This document shows positions 24,331 to 37,184 of a stretch of 64,000 nucleotides of DNA, in pieces; positions within the stretch are counted from its first letter, which is position 1; each line of letters starts with the position of its first letter. The notes beneath the pieces are model-generated. The model searched no databases and was not told where the DNA came from. It saw only the letters and a list, made by a program, of their open reading frames with translations. Position numbers and translations under genes: made by a program. The stretch spans positions 12,874,642 through 12,938,641 of the forward strand of contig NC_079979.1 of the NCBI RefSeq assembly GCF_029852145.1, written 5' to 3'. This DNA is from Microplitis mediator. Taxonomy: Eukaryota; Arthropoda; Insecta; Hymenoptera; Braconidae.

Positions 24331-25799
24331 CACGAATATCCCAATTAAAAAAAAAAAAAACAGTAAATATTGAGGCAATTTTGTAAATGCATATTACAAA
24401 CGTTTGAAGTTTAATATAACCTGTATACTATATACTCTGAAAACTCTCGCAGCGGTATTATTGTCATGAAAACGTTATGTGCAATCGTGCATTGATTTTT
24501 CGTGTAGCTCGTTAGCTGTGTGATGGTGTGCGAGTAATCAAATTGTCTAGCAAGTTAAAAAAAATAAAATTTACTTTAATAAAGCAAACTTTTTTTATTT
24601 TACTTTTCAAATAGTTGCTTGTTATAACCACAAACTACAACCACTTGTCAAAAATTTCCAATATAATAGTATCACTAAATTCTTAAAATTAAAATAGTTC
24701 CCTTTATTTGGTATTTAGCAATACATATTTTAATAGACGTGTTATTCACAAGCTCCATTGTTCACTTTCATTCGACCCAAGGTAAACAGAACCCAGAATA
24801 ATTAAAAGTAAATAAGCCTTTAGCTCTGTAACTAAATTTCAAAATTTTTGGGATTTCTCTTGAGAAATTATTTTTTAAATATTAATTCGTAAGTTTTTAA
24901 AGTATTCTTCCAGTTTAAAGCCTCTTACTCGCTTACTACAGAGGTCAAAATCTTAATTTCATTAATAATGATCAAAATATTAAAATTTGAGCCATGAATT
25001 ATTTGTACGACTTTATAAATTTAAATTTTTATAAAACTTTGTTATTATCGAGTTGACTTAGTCTGCATATTTTTTTCTACAATGTTTGCACAATATTATC
25101 CCCCTATTAATCAAGATTTTGCTGGTAGAGGAGCAAATGCACGCGCCAGTCGTTTCAATTCGCATCGCACGATTCAGACTTGTGTAGCTATCTAGAAGGG
25201 CTATTTATCACGAACCAGGGAGTCTTATTGGAGGAGAATTCAAACTCTCCCCTGGATTCCATTACTCTCAACACACAATATTCTCTATCGTTATATTATA
25301 GGATTGAATAGGCTCGAGAGCGTGAATCAGGCCATTATCCATTCCAGACACTAACGACTTGAATTAATTTATTTGTTTTTATATTTATGATTTTATTCAT
25401 GACAACGAAAAAAGCTCCCTTGATTTATTTATATATTTTGTAAATATATTTATTTTACTTATAAAAAATTATCAAAATACATTTTTGACTAAACTTTGAT
25501 TGAAGCTGTATGTTGTGTTTTATTGATAACATGATACTTAAGTAATAATTTAAGCATCCGGTTTTATAAGGTTTGATAACCTTGCGGCTTATCTGTTATC
25601 TAAAATTCCCTCGAGTTGTATAGGATAAGGATAAACGGCTTTGAAAATAGTCTTCCGAGGGTACTTTGTATTTTTAAAATCTTTTCTGATACTTAAAGCT
25701 TCCAAATCTCTCTAATTATTATTAATGATTAGATATAGATTTATTTTGAAATCAACTTAATTTTAATTAAACCTGACAAGTTTATTGTTTCCAGCAGTA
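24331..25799. other. Unassigned AT-rich stretch
   Basis: No gene. 25,120-25,340 is more complex in sequence and unassigned. Confidence 0.45.
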
Positions 25800-26012
25800 A
25801 TTTTTTGGTCGACAAAAAAAACGAATTTCTTGGCGCAAGAAATTTTTACTTGTCTCAAAAAAATTTTTACTTGCCTCAATAAATTTTTTGTATCATAAAT
25901 TGAAAACTAAAAATTTCTTGGAGCGAGAATAAATTTTCTTAGACCAAAAAAAAATTTTTTTGAACCAAGAATTTTTTTACCGTCCTAAGAAAATTTTTTT
26001 TTTGTGTATAAA
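25800..26012. mobile_element. Family E element (E1)
   Basis: CGAATTTCTTGGCGCAAGAA at the left and CCTAAGAAAATTTTTTTTTTGTG at the right enclose CTTGTCTCAA and GAACCAAGAA motifs shared with E2-E5. Confidence 0.65.
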
Positions 26013-29000
26013 AAAATTAAAATCACTACAGAAAACTATTGTTAGTCCTCAAGAGGAACTAGGGCAATTTGGTCATCGCAAAATTACAAAAAAAAAAATT
26101 AATCATTTTAAAAAACCGTGACTTAGATTTTTTATGAAAAAAAAAAAATTATTACTTCAAATTTAGAGATGACCAACTTTCCCCAATGCTTTAAATAATT
26201 GCCATTTTTTTTTTTTTTTTGATTGAGAATGAAATTTCGCGAAATATTATTGAATATAATAAAATTACAGCCACCAGATGTTTAATAATAATATTAATAA
26301 CGTACATATATAATTTAGTTTGACAAAATTTTTTTAATAAAATTCCGTCAAAATGTAAAATGTAAAACTGCTGTCAATATCAGGCGAGTGTACACATGAA
26401 ATGTAGTTTACAGTTTGAAAAACATGTCAAAAAGTTTAAATTAAATGGCAGAGCCGAGTATAAAAAATTTAAATAAACCGCTTGTATGTATGTTAACTAA
26501 AAATATGAATAAATATTTTTGGTATATATGTCCAGGATATATCTATATACATAACCAATTCGGAAGCAGTGGAGCCAGACTAGTTTGGGTTAATAATCCA
26601 AGCAGGTAGTACAGTTGTTGTATAGTAGGTATGCAAGTAACACGATCGGTAATGCCCAGTGATGCGTGAAAAATTAATTACACTACAGCACGAACATGTT
26701 GCAGGAAACTGGCTCGATAATTTGACGCTTCACTCGCTACATGAACGATCGTGAGAGACCACGAGACAATCCTGATTTTGTAATCGCGTTCCATAATTAA
26801 TTATCCAAACGCTACCACCGGATTCAGTTATGCGGAATTATAAGAAAGCAATAAAACCTTTTTTTTTTTTTACTCGAATTATAAAATTAAATATGAGTTG
26901 AAATTTTTTAAATTAATTTTCTGCTACCGATTACGAAATTAATTATCAGTCTTGAGATCATACTTCAATTTTGATTTATTATTTTTTTTTTTCCGTTAAA
27001 TTTAAAAGATTTGTGGGCAATTTCTCTCCGCATTTTTGTGTAATTTATTTATTTTTTTTTTTGTTAAATTTAAACTGCGGTTTGAATTGGAAAGTTTTCA
27101 TCAGCTGGTCGAGCTGCAAACTGGCGATGGGCGGAGAAAATGGACAGGTCTTTGGGGGGTTTAAGTATGAGATACAATAGATTTTGGAACAAGGACGACG
27201 TGCATAACAGATGAAAGATTTAACACAGCAACAGCTGGCAATGACTTTCTCGGTTTTCGCTACTGACGAATTATATTAAACGAGCTTTTAAGCTCCTGGT
27301 TTCATTCACATGAATAACTTTTGTACACTGAATAACTATTGTTCCAAAAGTAAAACCCCAGTAACTTTTGATGAATCATAGTTGACAATCTTAAAATTAA
27401 ACTACAAAATTTAATGTAATTTTGGACGTTAAAGTTTAAGTTGATAATTATAAATGCTCGGAAAAATCGGTCAGAAAAAATTTCGATGAAGTAGTTATCA
27501 AAATTTGATGTTGAAGAAAAAATAAAAAAGTGGTTGTATAAATAAAAATAGTAAGAAAAGTTAAAAGTTTGGTAGCTAGGTAACAAATTGAGATGGAGTA
27601 AGAGACAATTGCTCGTTGAAGAAGCAACTTTAATCGCCGTTTCGCTCCAATTTTCTTAAAGTATAAGAAGGAAGATATTAGCCAGGAAACTCAGCTCATG
27701 GATTCTTGACGACAGGAACAGGATGTCTTGGTGTTAAAGGAGAAGGACGCGATGAAAATTCAACAAGGCACGTAGAGGAGAAAGATTACGAATAAGTAAT
27801 AAGAAACCTTCGTCTCTTTTTCGCCAAAGACTACCCGATACTCTGTCCTTATTTAACTTCCTAGCGAGTATATTGCCGGAAAAGTTGGTGAATTCGTTGC
27901 AGCAGTGGCCAATTGAACAGCAAGCAACCTTACTCCTAACTAACGAAGAGACTTGAGGACCTAACTAGCGCAGGACTTGTTACTAATTTTATTTCTTTTC
28001 TTTTTTTTTTTTTTTTTTTTTTTCTTGCTACAATTAAAAAGATCGCTCGGGTATTAATAATTAATGGAGCTTGTTATATTTAAAAGTGACAATAAAATTC
28101 AAATTTTACTAACTCTTTAAAAAATTTTATCGCCAAATTAATGAAATTTTTTACCACGCAAATTTTCTCATAATAAAAAAAAAATTTTACAACTGTTTGG
28201 TCTCTGTCTAATTAAAAAAATTTTTTGTTGCAGCCCTGTTTTTTTTTTTATTAACCATCATATCATATTTTTTTTTTTTTTTGTTAAAAATATGAACAAC
28301 ATTTTGGATTTTTTTTTTTTTTTAATTTTCCTTGAAAATTTGAACTCACGGCTTTAGAAAAATAAATTTTATTGACAATGAAAGAAATCCGCGGTCTTAC
28401 AAGTGTTCCATTACATTAAAAGAAAATGAAACAAAAAAAAAAAGTGAATACATTTGATTTTTTCACCCCAGTCTTTGTTCCTTTCAAAATAAAATAAAAG
28501 ATAAATTTCAAATAATTGCGGTCATAAAATTTTATTTAGACAGGTTAAATTAATGACATTACTTAAAGTGTCAGTAAAAAATTTAAAATCTAGATCGAGA
28601 AATATTACAAATTTAAAAATAGATTATTTTTATTAACACTAACTGTCAAATATGTTAATAAAATTTATTATATACAGATCGTAGTAAAGTCAGAGGTGTG
28701 AAACTTGTTGTGAATTGTGAGTTGTGTCGGATGATAAGACGATCCGCTTTAATTTTAAGCTGATAAGGTGTAACCGATAAGCAGCTATAAACATAGACAA
28801 GCCTTTGCAGAGTCAGACATATATACAGACACAGACGTAGGACAGACCCAGACTCAGACATACAAATTACGATGAGTGACTTTATCTGCCGGAGGATCCT
28901 CATAATAATAGTCACGACAAATGGTGTTATGTGTTATGTATATATCAGAATAACAGTTATACCAATGTAATCTAAATCTGAGTAGATAGAGAAATTACTG

Positions 29001-30151
29001 GCAGTAGGAGAGAGTATGTACTAACTCACGATGTCGAGCCTAAATGTCGAGCCGTAACTTTAAAGTTCCACTGGGAGTACACTGTTTCTATTACTACAAT
29101 ATTATACGACATGCATTAAGCTCTTGTTAAAGACAATGTATATATTGGTCAGCAATACATGATGTGCAGGTACCATTGGCACATATTAGCTCAATAATAA
29201 TCAACGCTCTGATCTAGACTTCGAGACTGGAATTTGTGGTTTGATTTAACAGAACACTTCATCGAGAGATTCAACTATTCTCCAGGAATTTAAATTATTT
29301 ACACTCGATATTCTGTTCGAGCGATTGTTAAGTAATTTTATTTACTTAATGATCAATATCTATGAATATTCAAATTTCATTTTTATTTTAAGAAATATTT
29401 AATTCATAAATTTATTTTAACATTAATAAACATTTCGCTCGGTGGTATTTAATTAATTTTTTTTTTAAGTGCTATAGAATAATAATTTAATTTATGTATG
29501 GAATTAAAATTTTTATTATTTAATGCGAATAAAAAAAATGGTTGATTTAACTTTGTGTACTTAGTTATTTATTAATGCTAATAATATTAGTAGACATAAT
29601 TACGTGAAATTATTGCACGCATATAAATTGATTTCAATTAACTGATTTTAATTGATTGCTGCTTTGATTATTTATTTAATTATTTATTGGATTTGTGAGT
29701 TTGATAGATTTTAATTATTATTTAATTTAACAGTAAATTGAAAGTAGAAAAAAAATTATTTGTTTTTTTTATCAAAGTAGAAATTTTTATTTAAATTTAA
29801 TAAGTTTTGAATAAATATATGAATTCAATTCACATTCATGTACATATGGATGGTACATCAAAATTTAGATGAAGCTTTTTTCTGCACAACTCAATTGCGA
29901 AGCAATGAGATGTGTTCTGCTAACGCTTACTTGGTTTCAGCTGATTCACTCACGCAAAAATCAAATTTACACTTATTCAATTATGCTCAACTAAAACAAA
30001 ATTCGTACCATTTGAAAGATAATTTATTAATGAATAAAATTGACACGATTTTAAGTCAGTTTTTTTGAAAATAATGATTGAAAAAAAAAAAAAATAAAAT
30101 GTAAAGAAAACCGGTGATGTGCGTCAGTATGTACGGATGTTGGTAAACACA
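26013..30151. other. Unassigned AT-rich stretch
   Basis: No gene. Long T tracts lie at 28,002-28,023, about 28,240-28,282 and about 28,310-28,323. 26,560-26,830 and 27,590-27,970 are higher in complexity and unassigned. Confidence 0.45.
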
Positions 30152-30987
30152 CACGGAAAAAAATTAATCGTGAATGCAACATGATGCAGTCATGTTGCAT
30201 TCACATGATGAAATCATGTTGCATTCACATGATTTGTCATGTTGCATTCACATGATAGTCATGTTGCGGTAACATGAGAAAATCATGTGGCATTCACATG
30301 ATTTGTCATGTTGCATTCACATGATAATCATGTTGCGGTAACATGAGAAAATCATGTGGCATTCACATGATTTGTCATGTTGCATTCACATGATAATCAT
30401 GTTGCGGTAACATGAGAAAAATCATGTTGCATTCACATGATTTCTCATGTTGCATTCACATGATAATCATGTTGCGGTAACATGAGAAGATCATGTTGCA
30501 TTCACATGATTATCTCATGTTACCGCAACATGATTATCATGTGAATGCAACATGACAAATCATGTGAATGCAACATGATTTTTCTCATGTTACCGCAACA
30601 TGATTATCATGTGAATGCAACATGACAAATCATGTGAGTGCCACATGATTTTCTCATGTTACCGCAACATGATTATCATGTGAATGCAACATGACAAATC
30701 ATGTGAATGCAACATGATTTTTCTCATGTTACCGCAACATGATTATCATGTGAATGCAACATGACAAATCATGTGAGTGCCACATGATTTTCTCATGTTA
30801 CCGCAACATGATTATCATGTGAATGCAACATGACAAATCATGTGAATGCCACATGATTTTCTCATGTTACCGCAACATGACTATCATGTGAATGCAACAT
30901 GACAAATCATGTGAATGCAACATGATTTCATCATGTGAATGCAACATGACTGCATCATGTTGCATTCACGATAAATTTTTTTCCGTG
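30152..30987. mobile_element. Family J giant hairpin (J1), CATG-unit higher-order palindrome
   Basis: Ends CACGGAAAAAAATTAATCGTG / CACGATAAATTTTTTTCCGTG; both outer flanks read CA. The 836-bp body is nearly a perfect palindrome, centred near 30,510. Each arm is a tandem of about 23-bp units shaped CATG-N9-CATGA with three core types: TTGCATTCA, TGGCATTCA and TTGCGGTAA. They cycle in three-unit blocks of about 69 bp. No coding capacity. Confidence 0.92.
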
Positions 30988-31088
30988 CAGCTTAAAAAAT
31001 ACACAACCGATTGATCTACTCTATTTTTTATTAGACTTGAATTTTTAAACAGAGGAACCCTTGTGAATCTTAAAACTGGCAATTCATG

Positions 31089-31844
31089 ATGTACCGAAAA
31101 CGGGAATGTTTTTCGTTTTTCGAAAAAAAATAATGGAAAGTAAAAAATGTACTAGATGACTACACGGAAAGAAAATTATGGAAACCGGTTCCCATAATCC
31201 TATAAAATTTTTTCCTATACCAACATAGGAATTATGACCATAAATTATGGGAGCAGTTCCTATAACATTATAGCAATGGTTCCTATAATTACGGAAATGG
31301 TTCCTATGACTTATAGGAATTGTTCCTACATTATTATGGGAATCATTCCCATGATATAAAGGAATAAACCCTATATTTTATAGAAATCATTCCCATAAAT
31401 TATAGGAACCATTACCATAATATTATGGGAATGGTGCCCATAATGGTATAGGAACTAGTCCAATAGCATTATGGGAGGAGCTATTCCTATAATATTATGG
31501 AAATAGTTTCCATACTATTATAGGCAACATTCTATAATATTGTGGGAATGGTTCCCATAATGGTTTGGGAACTAATCCCATATATTATAGGAACCATCCC
31601 TATAATAGTAGGTATGGGTACAATTCCTATACCATTATGGGAACTATTCCCATAATGCATAGCAAAAGTTCCCATAATTTTCTTTCCATGTAGATTTCTC
31701 TGAAATGTTTCACGTACAGATGCTGGTATGTCACTCGAAAATTGCAGGCCACCTCCAATTTCCGGAACTACCCCTTGAGCAGTTAAAGTACACAAATTTT
31801 TGTTATTTTCCTTGCGTGAAAAATGTTCCGATTTATAGGTACAT
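31089..31844. mobile_element. Family K foldback (K2) interrupted by hairpin J2
   Basis: Left end ATGTACCGAAAACGGG, right end CCGATTTATAGGTACAT; interior TGAAATGTTTC and AGATGCTNGTAT match K1. J2 is inserted at TAGATTT. Confidence 0.7.
31163..31690. mobile_element. Family J hairpin (J2), TTATGGGAA-unit palindrome
   Basis: Ends CACGGAAAGAAAATTATGG / CCATAATTTTCTTTCCATG with TA on both flanks (31161-31162, 31691-31692). The interior is a chain of short inverted units CCCATAATATTATGGGAA and GGAACCATTCCCATAAT. Nested in K2. Confidence 0.88.
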
Positions 31845-33315
31845 AATTAATGAAAAAATTTAGTTGCCATTTATTTTTAGTTTATTTTTTTAAGTGATTG
31901 TGGTGCCCGGAATATATTTTTTCAATTTGAGGAAAAAAAAAAAAATTTAATGCCATAATTCGAAAATTGTATTAAAAATCATATCTGTTACTGAAACTCA
32001 CACAAAATTACATATTTGTTAAATTTTGTCAGAAAAATATGAAGTTTTTTTTTTTTTTTTTTTTTTCATTTTTTGAACCTTTCCCATTCACTGAAAATTG
32101 GAAAAACTTTATCTTAATGACAACTGAAACTCTGTCTTATTTTTCTGCAGACAAAACAAAAGTTCTAGTACTCAATACCGTTTTTCTAAGTCACTTATAT
32201 TATTTTTGAGTAAAAAAAAAAAATTAAGAGCTTAGCAAATCTTTACCGAGTATATTTTTTCGTATAAATTTTATTGCGACGTTTACTAAAATAAGATCGT
32301 CTTTCGAAAGTAAACAAAAATATAATGTTCAATTTATATGCTCTCGTTTTATCAAACTCAATTTGTATTATTCTTATATACACATTCAATATATACAGGA
32401 TCGAAAAAAGAATAAAAATAAAAAAAACGGTTATACTAAGTCCGTGCAAAGTTTAGTATGTCCTGCAGAACAAGACAGAGTTTGTATGTCAAATAAACAT
32501 CAAACGCGATCGGCAAATCGACCACGCCCAAGACAAATACTCCACACCTAGGGTATAATAGTCTACACTATACTCTACTCTGCACTCTATATATACACCT
32601 TCATCCGTCATATAAATACATACATACACTCACTCGTTTATTTTATAATTTAAAAAGAGAAAAAAAATCTAGCCATCTACAGTTCCTACAGATCTGCCCA
32701 AGTATCAAAAAATAAATTTATCTAAAATTTTTAAAATTAAATTTATCGAAAAAATCCTCGATCTAATGATATGTAGAATTTTTAAATTATTACTTATAAA
32801 TTGTTTACCATTTACACACCTATATATATATGTATAAATTACCTTTCACTGAAAAATTAGAGTCTGCGTGTTAAAGTTTTAATAATAAACTTAAATCAAA
32901 TGTTTTTTTAATGAGTTTCTGTCTATTTCTTCAATTACTCGATGGAGATGAAAATTTATTCCAATTAAAAAACTTCAAATTTTCATGGCTTCATTCTTGA
33001 ATTACATTTTTATGAAAAGCCATAGCCGAGCTTCGCAAAAAATAGGTGGAAGTTTGTATAATAATTAACTTAAAATGTTTTTTATTAATTGGTTTCCTCA
33101 ATTTTATCTTCTCAGAAATAATAATGAGAGCTAAAAACCACTATGGCTACGGTATAGATACACGGTAGGCTTGCGCCATAACACTTCATACATATATACA
33201 TGTGTTTGAACGTATACTTGGCGCGAGACACTACCGTGTCTCCTGATCAATTAATATTTTTTTTGACAATGAATAGTTAAATAATATCAAAAATTTTTTT
33301 CATCATTGAAACGTA
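31845..33315. other. Unassigned AT-rich stretch
   Basis: No gene or recognised element. Confidence 0.5.
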
Positions 33316-33666
33316 CACTGTAAAAAATCGACAGTTAATTCGGAGTGATTACGGATTTTATTTCAATCAGAATTCAATCCGTCACTCGAAGTTCCGGATT
33401 TTTTAGAAAAACTACTCCGCATATGGAGTAAACAGGGAGTTTGTTTGTCCAGCAGAATGATTTCGGAGTGATCTGAAATTTTTTTCAAATCTGCATTCAC
33501 TCCGGAGTATTAATATTTAAATAAACTTCCTTTAGAATTTAATTTTACTCGGAACTGGTGTTTCAATATTAAAATAAACTCCCCTTTGGAGTGAATAAAT
33601 ACCGAGTCATCCTTCCGTTTTCACTCGGGATTTAATCCGCGTTTACTCTGCCAATTTTTTACAATG
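33316..33666 (+). mobile_element. Family H MITE (H2)
   Basis: Ends CACTGTAAAAAATCGACAG / CCAATTTTTTACAATG with TA on both flanks (33314-33315, 33667-33668). Confidence 0.88.
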
Positions 33667-34131
33667 TAATGTAAAAAATATATTCATCAGCCCTTAATTT
33701 TCTTGGCTTCAAACTAGATATTTTTTAGCCAATTAACTCAAAATTACATTGTAAACTATTAAATTAATCGTGCTCTAGATTATACTTGTTAATTGCAATA
33801 TAAATTATCATAATTACCCTAAAGGCTGCAACCTTTCTACTCGGGATTGAAATAGGGATCTTACTAATCAAATTTCAATTTTTAAAGTTTTATTTTCCAT
33901 CGTCAAAATCGTTTCAATGATACCTAATTTGCATAGTTAAACAAATCTTATCATACATGCTGTAAAAACATGATAACTATTACCACATCCCAATAAAGAG
34001 TTATTATACACTATGTACTGTTCATTATCATGCTTACATGTTAACCCTTTATTTCTCATATATGTTGTAACAGTTACCATCTAATTAGTAATGTTTCTTA
34101 TACTCGAAAAATTTGTAAATTTTGTCATCTG

Positions 34132-34706
34132 CACTGCAAAAAATCGGGAATGATTTCGGATTTTATTTCAATCCGAATTCATTCGAAGATTCGGAGTTTT
34201 AACCCTAATCCAGTGTCGCTGTTTTCAGCACCCGTAAACGTTGAACATGGGTCATTAGCGGCCGCCGCTTATTTAACTGTTATTCTGTAAGGAAAAATCT
34301 GAAGAAATCCGTAGGTCTTCTTTGAACTTCTAACTATGCAATAGAGTTGTTTCCAGCCCCAAAAATCCCTTTTTCAATAAACATTTTCATCAAAATTCAG
34401 AGGCATATAAGCTGTTTACAGTAGAATATTTGGACACAAAAGACCCATGTTCAACCGATTAGGGTTAAAAAAAATTACTCCGAAAACTGAGTATATAGGA
34501 GTACAAGAAGTTTTTCCAGCAGAGTGACTTCGAAGTGATCTGGATTGTATTTAAATCCGCATTCATTCCGATTCGGAGTTTCGATATTTAAATAATTTCC
34601 CTTTCGGGGTAGATTTGACTGCAAAGGGATTAAATTAATACACAGTTATCTGCTCCGCATTCACTTCGGATCTAATTCACGTTCACTCTGCAATTTTTTT
34701 ACAGTG
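34132..34706 (+). mobile_element. Family H MITE (H3) interrupted by a TTAA element
   Basis: Ends CACTGCAAAAAATCGGG / AATTTTTTTACAGTG. It is split after TTCGGAGTT by the 262-bp element at 34203-34464. Confidence 0.85.
34203..34464. mobile_element. piggyBac-like non-autonomous element, TTAA target site
   Basis: CCCTAATC...GATTAGGG termini are flanked by TTAA on both sides (34199-34202, 34465-34468). Subterminal inverted repeat GTTGAACATGGGTC / GACCCATGTTCAAC. CCC-start ends plus TTAA duplication are hallmarks of the piggyBac superfamily (established). No transposase is encoded. Confidence 0.85.
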
Positions 34707-34846
34707 TTAAATACGTAGTAATAATTATCATCTCGGATGAAAATGGTGATGATCACCAATAGGAAAAGTTAACAAAAAAGTATGAGAATTTTTCAAATGT
34801 AATATTCAAATATATAGAAATAGTTACTTCGTTAAGATGGAAGATA

Positions 34847-35277
34847 CACGGAAAAAAATTTACTGTAGCTGCAACAGGAGGCAGCCATGTTGCAGTGACA
34901 GGAAAAAATCCTGTTGCAGCAAAAGGATTAATACTGTTGTTGCGACTTAATAGTAAAATATAGTTACACGGTAAAAAATGTTGTGTCATTACGTCAAAAA
35001 ACTTAGTGTTACAAATTTTGGTGTTAAATATTTAACACTTTTTTGGGTTGATTTAACAAAATAAATCTTAAATGTACACATAAAAGTGTTAAATATTCAA
35101 CACAAAAATTTGTAACACTAAGTTTTTTGACGTAATAACACAACATTTTTTACCGTGTAACTATATTTTACTATTAAGTCGCAACAACAGTATTAATCCT
35201 TTTGCTGCAACAGGATTTTTTCCTGTCACTGCAACATGGCTGCCTCCTGTTGCAGCTACAGTAAATTTTTTTCCGTG
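34847..35277. mobile_element. Family J hairpin (J3)
   Basis: Ends CACGGAAAAAAATTTACTG / CAGTAAATTTTTTTCCGTG, flanked by TA. Arms of about 129 bp (CTGTAGCTGCAACAGGAGG and so on) are perfectly complementary as far as I can trace. The centre is replaced by J3b. Confidence 0.9.
34977..35157. mobile_element. Hairpin J3b inserted at the exact centre of J3
   Basis: Ends CACGGTAAAAAATGTTGTG / CACAACATTTTTTACCGTG flanked by TA (34975-34976, 35158-35159). Removing it and one TA restores the symmetric centre TATAGTTAACTATA of J3. Confidence 0.88.
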
Positions 35278-35289
35278 TATTGCCACTTT

Positions 35290-37184
35290 TTTTCAGTGTA
35301 CATAGAAACATTGTTTGCTTAGAATTCCTCATTCTCCTGATAATATATGTGATTTTAGTTTCAATGCAATTTAAATGTCACTGTAAATATTGAATATGTC
35401 ATTTGATGTTTAAATAATTAAAACATAATAACATGCTAACTGACCCCAATACAGAGTGTTAATTTACAATTACACATTATCGACTAGTATGTGCATAGCA
35501 TACAAAATTTATTATGATTAATTTTAGCCATCACTGTTATTATGACGCATAGCTGCCGTCCCGGTAGAGGTAGACAAAGACAAGCGTAGAGGTAGAGGCA
35601 GAGGTGAACCAATGAGTTGAGTTGAGGGATGCTTAAATTATTTTTGATACATTACAAGCACCATATTTGCGGTAACGTCAACACAAAAGCTTAACTGTAT
35701 TAATTATGACAGATTGATTATTATTAATCGTGGTTGAGAGAAGAGTGTTCGGTACTGGTCTGGTTTGAGGAATATGAGCCAATAAACCCAGTGAATGACA
35801 TTATGGACGTTGTTGCTGTTGCTGGCATTGTACATAACAGCACATGATGCCAGATGATGCATAATAAACTCTTGGTATTTACGCGACTCTGTAGTATAAT
35901 ATAATATAACATATAACAAACTTGCGGATATAACGACCGATTAATTTTAAACTTGCCTCCACTCAATACTCATGGCTACTTTGTTGACAGTCTTGACATG
36001 CTATTTATTAAACTATTAATCAGCTAATTACTTATTAAAAACTAGTTGGTTTATTGTTATAGTCGAGACCGGGGCACAGTCGCCCACCCCCAAATTTTTT
36101 TTGTCAAAAGTTTGTTTTACTAATTTAGAGTTTATTTAGAAATTTAGAAGCAAAATAGGATTTTCGGGGTAAAATGGGACTAGAACATTTAGAGAAATTA
36201 TTTTTTATGAAATTTTTATTCTACGATTTTTTAAGGATAGAAACTGTCGTACCCCGAAAAAAAAAAAAATTTTAATAAAACGTGCTGATGTATCATTGGA
36301 GCGAAAAAAAAATTTTATTTTTTTATTTTTACGGGGTCTTGAAAAAAATTTGTTCTCAAAAGTCTAAACTATAATTACTCGCTTAAGTAGACTAATGTGT
36401 CCCAGTTTCCACTTTATTGTTATTTTTTTTTTTTTAAACAAATATTTAAATTAAAAACATCAGACTTAAATCTATGTAAGAAAAATTAATTAAAAAACTA
36501 AATCGCAGTGTGAAACTACTCGGTTACTTTCACGCGGACCCTTTCGCAGAGACAACCGACTAACTCGGCTAATCCGATGCTAATTTGATACGGTAGTCGT
36601 ATCCCAGTTTACAATAGTCCTTTGTGCACCTACACGCTCACCTCAGTACAGACAACTCTCCGCACCCGGAAGACTAATAACGAATATCTCCGTGTGATAT
36701 TTGCTGCGTACATCACACAGCCGGCAGACTAGACCATTACACATTATTACCATTTCTCACAATCCACTAATTTCTTCAATTTCCTGATAAACAGTCACGG
36801 TACTCAAGCCCCAATATCTTCATTAGATTTCTCATGACTACGCGGAAAAATTTTTTGTGTTACCTCAACGTAAGATATGTTGTAGCAACAATTTTTTTTA
36901 TTCATACAGAATCTATATGGATAACAAATAATTTGTTGTGGTAACAACGGGTTTATTGTGGCAAAGAAAAATTCGATGAATCAACTAACAGTATTTTCAA
37001 ACTGATTTCTAGGTTTTATTAAACATTTTTTTAAACAGAGGAAAATCCACTAGTTTGAATTAAAACGATTTTATTTTATTTTTTTTTTTTTTAATTGCCA
37101 AAGTAAATTTTTATTTTTTTCTGTTGAAAAAACAACTTTTTAAACTAAAGGTACCTAAATCGATTTTTTAAATCTTTCCCAATA
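35290..37184. other. Unassigned stretch; complex block 36,510-36,840
   Basis: No gene. 36,510-36,840 is GC-richer and non-repetitive with a strong minus-strand donor-like site (CTGAG|GTGAGC, exon end at 36642), so it could hold a noncoding exon or promoter. 36,075-36,260 has GGGGTAAAATGGGAC, a possible family B fragment. Confidence 0.4.

Noticed and set aside
30152..30987. CRISPR-like array because of regular 23-bp units
   Set aside because: The organism is a eukaryote, there are no unique spacers, and the units are palindromic and arranged as a hairpin with transposon-type ends.
31532..31795. Ile/Gly/Pro-repeat open frame
   Set aside because: It is the translation of hairpin J2 units.
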